Below, one piece after another: positions 6,776-11,099 of a DNA stretch of 11,099 nt. Within the stretch, counting starts at the first letter, position 1. Every line of letters starts with the position of its first letter. This stretch comes from a candidate division Zixibacteria bacterium DG_27 (lineage in GTDB: Bacteria; Zixibacteria; MSB-5A5; DG-27): the NCBI GenBank assembly GCA_001302725.1, contig LIZU01000019.1, forward strand, positions 1 through 11,099, written 5' to 3'. The translations under genes and the position numbers were made by a program. Under the pieces are notes generated by a model. It was not told where the DNA came from. It saw only the letters and a list, made by a program, of their open reading frames with translations, and did no database searches.

Positions 6776-8686
6776 TCATTTTAACACCACCATCCTGATG
6801 GTCCGGGACATTCCCCCAACCGATAGCTTGCAGAAATAGACTCCGCAGGGGACCTCAGTGGCATCCCAGGAAACCTCCTGGAGGCCCGCCGACTGATTCC
6901 CCTCGAACAAAGTGGTCACCTCCTCTCCCAACAGATTGTACACTTTCAAACTAACATGACAATCCTTGGGGAGGAAGTATCTCACCCCGGTTGAGGGATT
7001 GAATGGATTCGGACGGTTCTGCCACAATTCCACCGTTTGGGGCTTTTCCCTGTCGATCTCAGAGGGAGTTTTGTAGATGTCAGAACCATATATTAGAAGG
7101 TCAGACATCATATCCCTAGAAAGTGTGGGCCGACACTGAGCTGTTCCTTGACACAAACTCTCAATTGTCACCATTCCGGGATTCGTGCCTTCTCCCCAGG
7201 CAGACCAGCCGTTATAATCGGGGTCATACTGCATAAGCTGGTAGTTATTGCCATAATGCATAATCAGATGAGCGCTGCTACGCTCTCCGGCAGTGGTGCG
7301 AGCCGCCACCAAAAACTTGTCAATCCCGGGAAACGAGCGACATAATACAATATCGATCTCGCAGGGGAGTTGGTTCGGGAAAAGCCAGCCCAAGAGCACC
7401 TCCTGAAGGGTATCGGCAAGCGCTGGATACACTTCTACGAGGTTGTTCTGTTCTGCAGTATCTTCGGCCATGTTGTACAGTTCCTCGGTGAGATAATCGA
7501 TACAGGGAGCCGACCAGTAGGGGTTATAGATATAATGCCAGGTGTTATCGCGCATCACCGAGTTTATTAGGCCGTGGGACCCTTCCTGAAAGGCGTAAGA
7601 GGAGTGGGGATAGCCGGGATCGGAAATCAGTTCCCAGAGGCTCTCCCCTTCCGACCCGGGCGGATGCTCTAACCCGACCGCATCCAATATCGTGGGCAGG
7701 ATGTCAATACACTGCACTTGGCTCTCTACGACGCTCCCGGCAGCGATTGCAGCAGGTAACCTCATTAGCAAGGGAACATGCTGACATTGCCTGTAGATGG
7801 ACTGGCCGTGATACATCGCCCAGCCGTGTTCTAGAAGCTCTTCTCCGTGGTCTGCGACAATAACCACCAGGGTGGAATCGGCGAGCCCCAGTGACTCCAG
7901 CTTATCCATCACCATACCGACGTAGGTGTCGGTGGAGTTTATCTGCCCGGCATAGAGAGCGCGCCAGTGGTATTTATCCTCTGGGGAGAGATCAATCCTG
8001 TCCCGGCAGATCAGCTGCGCCTCTTGGTGATCTCCTCTGTAGGGGCCGGTGTAGCCAGGGTCGTAAAGAGTGTCATAAGGTGGCGGGGGATGATAGTCCC
8101 AGTGGGGGTCTTTGTACATCAGCCAGAGGTAGAATCTTTCATCCTGATTCTCCTCCAACCAAGATAGGGCGTGAGCGGTAACGGTATCTTCCGTCTCCCA
8201 GTCCTCGAACCGATGGTATTCGAAGCAGTAGACGGTATCAAGCCCCCGCACGAAATGGTTGGAGCAAAGTTTAGTGAGAAAACCGGCCGTCAGGTAGCCG
8301 GCCTCGCTCATCATCTCACCTATGACCTTATGATGAGGGGCCAACACCATGCCATTTGCTGTTACTCCGTGAGTCTTAAGATACTTGGAGCTGAAGATAG
8401 AGGTGATACTGGGGTGGGTCAAGCTCCGCTGCGAGATGCAGTTCTTGAAGATCACCCCTTGCTCCGCGACTTCATCCATCCTGGGGCTGGTGTTCCGAAA
8501 GTAACCATAGCATCCCATGTAATCTGGCCGGAGGGTATCGATAATGATCAGAACAACATTGTAAGGCAGATCTCTATTGGATTTACTTGCGGGGAGATAG
8601 CCCCCACCCTCTGCGCAGGCGATAACGTAGCAGGCAAGCAAGCAGATGAGGATAGCAAGGGCGAGCTTTCTGTGTGTGAACATCAT
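6776..8686 (-). CDS. Sulfatase-like (alkaline phosphatase superfamily) lipoprotein with C-terminal sorting domain
   Basis: 636 residues. The signal peptide ends in a lipobox-like VIAC, so Cys24 may be lipidated. The sulfatase-fold core (about 42-440) has VVLIIIDTLRPDYMGCYGY with metal ligand Asp50, DPHWDY (193-198), VADHGEE (277-283) with Asp279/His280, and His293. The nucleophile site, normally C/S-x-P-S-R, reads T-H-P-S-I (90-94). It therefore lacks the formylglycine Cys/Ser and the Arg, and Thr90 would be the nucleophile, as in phosphoglycerol-transferase-like relatives. Activity may be phosphodiester or phosphoglycerol hydrolysis/transfer rather than sulfate release (inference). Residues 552-636 form the sorting domain (NRPNPFNPSTGVRY, VYNLLGEEVT, GVYFCKL, end VVLK). 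AGGAG precedes two adjacent ATGs; the second (8683) has better spacing. It has its own promoter and is probably monocistronic. Confidence 0.88.
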   Translation of the reverse strand: MMFTHRKLALAILICLLACYVIACAEGGGYLPASKSNRDLPYNVVLIIIDTLRPDYMGCYGYFRNTSPRMDEVAEQGVIFKNCISQRSLTHPSITSIFSSKYLKTHGVTANGMVLAPHHKVIGEMMSEAGYLTAGFLTKLCSNHFVRGLDTVYCFEYHRFEDWETEDTVTAHALSWLEENQDERFYLWLMYKDPHWDYHPPPPYDTLYDPGYTGPYRGDHQEAQLICRDRIDLSPEDKYHWRALYAGQINSTDTYVGMVMDKLESLGLADSTLVVIVADHGEELLEHGWAMYHGQSIYRQCQHVPLLMRLPAAIAAGSVVESQVQCIDILPTILDAVGLEHPPGSEGESLWELISDPGYPHSSYAFQEGSHGLINSVMRDNTWHYIYNPYWSAPCIDYLTEELYNMAEDTAEQNNLVEVYPALADTLQEVLLGWLFPNQLPCEIDIVLCRSFPGIDKFLVAARTTAGERSSAHLIMHYGNNYQLMQYDPDYNGWSAWGEGTNPGMVTIESLCQGTAQCRPTLSRDMMSDLLIYGSDIYKTPSEIDREKPQTVELWQNRPNPFNPSTGVRYFLPKDCHVSLKVYNLLGEEVTTLFEGNQSAGLQEVSWDATEVPCGVYFCKLSVGGMSRTIRMVVLK

Positions 8687-8723
8687 TTTCTCCTATTAGC
8701 AACCTTTCAAAGAAGTTTTATAT

Positions 8724-8751
8724 ATTATACCACAAATTTAGCAAAAGTCAA
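8724..8751 (-). promoter_or_regulatory. Strong sigma70-type promoter of the sulfatase-like gene
   Basis: On the minus strand TTGACT (8751-8746, 5 of 6) and a perfect TATAAT (8729-8724) are separated by 16 bases. Transcription would start near 8717, giving a leader of about 30 bases with AGGAG just before the start codon. Confidence 0.8.
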
Positions 8752-8760
8752 GCCCTTGAT

Positions 8761-9034
8761 CGTTTTGGGGCTAAATCTGATGCCCGGAAATGTGTAATCT
8801 TTTTGAACCGACTGAAGGCTCCCTATCCTGTCACATTTCGCTCTCGCCGATTGAACCGGCGAGGAAGGGATGGGAAATCATCAAGGTTTGCCGTGAACGC
8901 CAGCAGCTCAAAAACCCCGCTCGAAGATTGAGCACTGCCCCGCTGAGATTGGATTGACAAGATCAGCCGGAATCTCCCCCGAATTAGAGCTTCAAGCCAC
9001 GCGTTTGTAGCTTTCCTTGAGCTTATCCCCTCTT
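8761..9034. other. Intergenic region with several small inverted and direct repeats
   Basis: No gene seen. Contents: a perfect 7-bp stem CTCGCCG/CGGCGAG (8843-8849, 8857-8863; loop ATTGAAC); a stem GCTCAA/TTGAGC (8906-8911, 8928-8933); an imperfect direct repeat CCCCGCT...AGATTG (8915-8930 and 8938-8951); and a bulged stem at 8988-9023. None has a T-run. They may shape the 3' end of the beta-helix transcript. Confidence 0.5.
8988..9023 (-). terminator. Possible 3'-end hairpin of the beta-helix gene
   Basis: AGCTTCAAG (8988-8996) and CTTGAGCT (9016-9023) form an 8-bp stem with one bulged base, 11 bases past the TAG stop of the sorting-domain ORF. No T-run follows on the minus strand, so intrinsic termination is uncertain. 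Confidence 0.3.
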
Positions 9035-9499
9035 CTATTTGAGCAGAACCATCCTGTTCATGTCTGAGAAATCACCGGCGGTCAGCTTGTAGAAATAAAC
9101 GCCCGAGGGGAAGCCGGAGCCATCCCAGATCACTCTTTTCTCTCCTGCCTGCTGTCGAGAGTCGACCAGGCTGGCAATCCTGTGGCCGAGCAGATCGTAT
9201 ACCTCCATCCTGACGTGGTTGGCAGTCGGCAACTGATAGTGGATGACAGTAGCTGCGTTGAATGGATTGGGGTAGTTCTGCGAAAGGAGACTTCTCTCTG
9301 GCAGCTCAGCTTCCACTAACTCCTCGACGCCAGTCATATAAGGTATAGCGCCCATGTCCTCTCCGCCTCTGCCGGTTCCTCTGCAGGGGGAACCCTCATC
9401 CAACCTGTAATCATGATTCTCAGGATCGACGAAAAGCGGATCTTCGTGAATCTCTCCCGTACCGGGATAAGGAGCAAACGGCTCCACCGAACCGCCCCC
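9035..9499 (-). CDS. 3' part of beta-helix surface protein: repeat end plus C-terminal sorting domain (after in-frame TGA)
   Basis: 154 codons directly following, in the same frame, the TGA at 9500-9502. It begins GGGSVEPF and continues with PGTGEIHEDPLFVDPE and YRLDEGSPCRGTG, the normal end of this beta-helix family (DPLFVDP...GSPCIDAG...DMGA). It then has a C-terminal sorting domain of about 80 residues: LSQNYPNPFNAATVIHYQLP, VYDLLGHRIA, FPSGVYFYKL, end MVLLK. The only usable internal start is GTG at 9487, with no real ribosome binding site. It has no signal peptide, so it makes little sense as a separate protein. I infer that it is translated as a fusion with the upstream part; alternatively the gene is a pseudogene. 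The stop is TAG. Confidence 0.75.
   Translation of the reverse strand, partial: GGGSVEPFAPYPGTGEIHEDPLFVDPENHDYRLDEGSPCRGTGRGGEDMGAIPYMTGVEELVEAELPERSLLSQNYPNPFNAATVIHYQLPTANHVRMEVYDLLGHRIASLVDSRQQAGEKRVIWDGSGFPSGVYFYKLTAGDFSDMNRMVLLK
9440..9467. repeat. Near-identical segment shared with the second paralog (copy 1)
   Basis: Bases 9438-9467 match 11005-11034 at 29 of 30 positions (difference at 9452/11019). The segment encodes PGTGEIHEDP and includes the hairpin TCCCG-TAC-CGGGA (9455-9467). The flanking codons differ mostly at synonymous sites. Confidence 0.7.
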
Positions 9500-9502
9500 T
9501 CA
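9500..9502 (-). other. In-frame TGA, candidate recoding (selenocysteine or readthrough) site, paralog 1
   Basis: Codon 192 of the frame starting at 10075, in the context Y-C-E-G-TGA-G-G-G. The frame continues open for 154 codons through conserved family sequence. The second paralog has TGA at the same place. Downstream on the transcript are a GGAGC/GCTCC hairpin (9485-9471, loop starting 19 bases after the TGA) and a UCCCG-GUA-CGGGA hairpin (9467-9455, loop starting 37 bases after). Hairpins shortly after UGA with a G early in the loop are what bacterial SECIS elements look like. The amino acid inserted, if any, is unknown. Confidence 0.55.
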
Positions 9503-10075
9503 CCCCTCGCAGTATTTCATGTAGTTACCTTCGAGGTTATTCCACAGGTCGTTATAAGCGATGTACTCCGGGAGATATCCGTCGTCGCAGTAAATGCCGT
9601 AGGTGTTGTTCACGATGATATTGTTGAAGATCTCCACACCGTTGGTCAGGTTGATGTCATAGGTGCGGATGCCGTAGTCGTCGGCTCCCACAATGGTGTT
9701 GTTCCTCACTTTGCCGGAGGAGGCAAACCCGAAGAGGATGCCGACCCGGTCGGCCTCGATGACCAGGTGGTCAACATCCACTATGGCCCCAAAAGCCGCG
9801 ATAGAATAGCAGCTCCCCCCCTCCGCAGTCACCAGGGCGCCGTTGCCGCGGATACAAACAGTGAGATAACCGCTTATCCACAGATCCCCGATGTAGGTCT
9901 CTTGAGGATCTAAGATCATCAATTTGTCGTAGCCCTCTCCGGGACCGGCGTTCTCGTAAACCTCCTGCAGGCTCACGGCGGCAAAGCCGGTCTGAGCGAT
10001 GAGGAGGGCGATACCGATCAAGGCCACCAAGAATGACGATTGGAGGTTTTCTCTCACTTTCTGTCTCAAGCCCAT
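9500..10075 (-). CDS. 5' part of secreted parallel beta-helix protein (ends at in-frame TGA)
   Basis: 191 residues to the TGA. The ATG at 10075 is preceded by purine-rich AAGGAGAGGAAGC and starts a signal peptide (hydrophobic run FLVALIGIALLIAQTGFA, about 15-32). Then follow short beta-helix rungs: YIGDLWISGYLTVCIRGNGA, VDVDHLVIEADRVGILFGF, VRNNTIVGADDYGIRTYDIN, VEIFNNIIVNNTYGIYCDDG, ending YNDLWNNLEGNYMKYCEG. The NNxI / YGIxxxD pattern is typical of right-handed beta-helix (PbH1) repeats of surface proteins in this lineage, which usually run straight into DPLFVDP...GSPC and a sorting domain. Here TGA interrupts them in frame. Read through, the protein would be 346 residues (10075 to 9035). 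It is downstream of and co-directional with the second paralog. A truncated product would lack the sorting signal. Confidence 0.82.
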   Translation of the reverse strand: MGLRQKVRENLQSSFLVALIGIALLIAQTGFAAVSLQEVYENAGPGEGYDKLMILDPQETYIGDLWISGYLTVCIRGNGALVTAEGGSCYSIAAFGAIVDVDHLVIEADRVGILFGFASSGKVRNNTIVGADDYGIRTYDINLTNGVEIFNNIIVNNTYGIYCDDGYLPEYIAYNDLWNNLEGNYMKYCEG

Positions 10076-10153
10076 CTTCTGCTTCCTCTCCTTATATGGT
10101 TACCTCTTCCACTCTCTCTTACTTTCGTCTCCCATTTCAACTTGCTCAACTAC

Positions 10154-10184
10154 AATATACGTTTGAACCGGAGATTTGGAGCAA
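10154..10184 (-). promoter_or_regulatory. Weak candidate promoter before the beta-helix gene
   Basis: On the minus strand TTGCTC (10184-10179) and TATATT (10159-10154) are separated by 19 bases, longer than ideal. They lie in the 136-bp gap after the second paralog. The gene might instead be co-transcribed with that paralog, since no convincing terminator is seen between them. Confidence 0.25.
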
Positions 10185-10211
10185 AAAACCGATCGAACGT
10201 TATGTCCGCGG

Positions 10212-11063
10212 CTACTTGATGAAGAACATCCTCCTGGTTTCAGTGTAGTCACCGACCGTCAGTCTGCAGAAGTAAATCCCGGAGGAGACTCTGGAGGCAT
10301 CCCAGCTAACCGATTTGTATCCCGCCACCTGCCAACGGTCGACCAAGGTTGTCACCTTCTCGCCGAGGAGGGTGAAGACCTCCAGCCTGACCTCCCCGCC
10401 GGAGGAGAGCTCGTAGTTGATGGTGGTGGAGCTGTTGAAGGGGTTGGGATAGTTGCCCAGAAGCGAAGCCCTGACCGGTTCATCAGATCCTGAACGCTTC
10501 TCGAACCAACTGTCCACCAACCATCTACCCGCGGTTGATTCGCCGGCCTTGGAGAAGGCGAAGGAGGAGCTGTCCATCTTATCTGGATAGTTCCCCACGT
10601 AACCTATGTAATAGTAGTCGCCCGCCGGAGCGAAACCGGGAACACTCTGCGAGAGACTGGGACGGTAGATGGTCTGATGCGGAGAGAGGTGCAAAGTCCG
10701 CCTGAGGAGCGGTCCGTAATGACCCACACCGGGAACATCTGCCATCGTCCAGACCTCGACCTCCACGGCCATGTCGCTGTTGTTGGCGATGGTGGCTTCA
10801 AAGCTGAAAGCTCCTCCTTCGGGCGGGATGACGATGGGCGGGTTGTTAGGAGCTATGCTGACTTGCGCCGGATGGTTGAAAAAGACCGCTCCCATATCCG
10901 CAACGGTGCCGTCCGGGTCCGGGGGCGAGGTAGGATTCCCGGCGTCGATGCAGGGCGAACCGAGGCTTAAACGATAGTTCTGTCCGGAGGGGTCTCTGAA
11001 GAGGGGATCTTCGTGAATTTCTCCCGTACCGGGAGTGGGATCAAACGGCTGATCGCCGCCGCT
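10212..11063 (-). CDS. Second beta-helix-family surface protein, part after in-frame TGA, with C-terminal sorting domain
   Basis: 283 codons open after the TGA at 11064-11066; the gene enters from beyond the right edge, with 11 codons (NSGGDYVMYCG) visible before the TGA. The first ATG after it is at 10895, inside the conserved DPDGTVADMGAV motif, so it is not a credible start. Order: SGGDQPFDPTPGTGEIHEDP, then YRLSLGSPCIDAGNP and the DMGAVFF family end. Next is an Ig-like or Fn3-like domain (about 60-150 residues past the TGA; VSIAPNNPPIVIPPEGGAF, VEVWTMADVPG), as in other proteins of these lineages. The last 80 or so residues are the sorting domain (LLGNYPNPFNSSTTINYELS, VFTLLGEKVTTLVD, SGIYFCRL, end MFFIK). 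The stop is TAG. It is paralogous to the gene ending at 9035 and lies 136 bp upstream of it on the same strand. Confidence 0.8.
   Translation of the reverse strand, partial: SGGDQPFDPTPGTGEIHEDPLFRDPSGQNYRLSLGSPCIDAGNPTSPPDPDGTVADMGAVFFNHPAQVSIAPNNPPIVIPPEGGAFSFEATIANNSDMAVEVEVWTMADVPGVGHYGPLLRRTLHLSPHQTIYRPSLSQSVPGFAPAGDYYYIGYVGNYPDKMDSSSFAFSKAGESTAGRWLVDSWFEKRSGSDEPVRASLLGNYPNPFNSSTTINYELSSGGEVRLEVFTLLGEKVTTLVDRWQVAGYKSVSWDASRVSSGIYFCRLTVGDYTETRRMFFIK
11005..11034. repeat. Near-identical segment shared with the first paralog (copy 2)
   Basis: It matches 9438-9467 at 29 of 30 bases and forms the hairpin CTCCCG-TAC-CGGGAG (11021-11035, 6-bp stem). It lies 30-60 bases downstream of the TGA on the transcript. 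Confidence 0.7.
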
Positions 11064-11066
11064 TCA
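11064..11066 (-). other. In-frame TGA, candidate recoding site, paralog 2
   Basis: Context Y-C-G-TGA-S-G-G-D, aligning with Y-C-E-G-TGA-G-G-G of paralog 1. Downstream are hairpin GATCA/TGATC (11054-11039, loop GCCGUU starting 14 bases after the TGA) and hairpin CUCCCG-GUA-CGGGAG (11035-11021, loop starting 34 bases after). Only 11 codons of the upstream part are inside the window. Confidence 0.55.
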
Positions 11067-11099
11067 CCCACAGTACATTACATAGTCCCCTCCAGAGTT
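11067..11099 (-). CDS. Fragment of the upstream part of the second beta-helix protein
   Basis: Eleven codons, NSGGDYVMYCG, aligning with NLEGNYMKYCEG of paralog 1 directly before the TGA. The rest, presumably the signal peptide and beta-helix rungs, lies beyond the right edge. Confidence 0.6.

Noticed and set aside
8171..8797. Plus-strand open frame of 208 codons
   Set aside because: Antisense to the sulfatase-like core and its promoter; the minus strand carries metal-binding motifs and a ribosome binding site.
8843..8863. Hairpin resembling a tRNA T-arm (GTTCAAT in the loop)
   Set aside because: The loop register is wrong (G before TTC is in the loop, and G faces G at 53/61), and no acceptor, D-arm or anticodon arm is nearby.
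9413..9913. Plus-strand open frame of 166 codons spanning the TGA region
   Set aside because: Antisense to the beta-helix rungs; Val/Asp-rich product expected from the complement of the Asn/Ile repeats.
9500..11066. Global reassignment of TGA to a sense codon
   Set aside because: The ATPase, GldFG and sulfatase-like genes end in TGA at family-typical C-termini, and no other coding sequence here has an internal TGA.
1..11099. CRISPR arrays, insertion sequences, rRNA or tRNA genes
   Set aside because: No regularly spaced repeats, no transposase-like frame, no terminal inverted repeats with target duplications, and no structural RNA signature seen.

Overview
This window most likely comes from an uncultured, Gram-negative bacterium of one of the FCB-group-associated candidate phyla (the Zixibacteria / KSB1 / Latescibacteria / Calditrichaeota kind). 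Three surface proteins end in the C-terminal sorting domain typical of these lineages: an (Q/G)NYPNPFN-like start, a VYNLLGEEV-like strand, a SGVYFYKL-like strand, and a terminal basic residue. There is also an outer-membrane beta-barrel candidate and a GldA/GldF/GldG-type ABC exporter. The species cannot be named from the sequence alone.

Layout. Positions 1-592 (minus) hold the N-terminal 197 residues of an exported subtilisin-like protease that starts at TTG and runs off the left edge. Positions 1021-1722 (minus) encode a small exported beta-barrel-like protein with a hairpin terminator behind it and a CRP/FNR-like palindrome ahead of it. A divergent intergenic region (1723-2132) carries a good sigma70-type promoter that drives a plus-strand operon: an ATP-binding protein (2133-3086), a fused permease plus GldG-like protein (3102-5570) and a DUF4340 protein (5594-6613). 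These form one ABC system with short spacers and good ribosome binding sites. The first gene may be translationally coupled to a 12-codon leader ORF.

From 6776 to the right edge everything is on the minus strand. It comprises an alkaline-phosphatase-superfamily (sulfatase-like) lipoprotein with its own strong promoter, and two paralogous parallel-beta-helix surface proteins. The first beta-helix protein is complete (10075 to 9035); the second is cut by the right edge (11099 to 10212). All three carry the C-terminal sorting domain.

The most interesting point is that both beta-helix paralogs have an in-frame TGA at the same alignment position, just after Tyr-Cys-(Glu)-Gly (9500-9502 and 11064-11066). 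Downstream of it the frame stays open through a conserved repeat end and the sorting domain, and most differences between the paralogs are synonymous. No other gene in the window has an internal TGA, and three others appear to use TGA as a true stop. This fits site-specific recoding (selenocysteine or programmed readthrough) of a secreted protein better than two independent nonsense mutations or a global code change. Short hairpins lie downstream of both TGAs, and a 30-bp stretch there is almost identical between the paralogs. Whether the organism has the selenocysteine machinery cannot be seen here.
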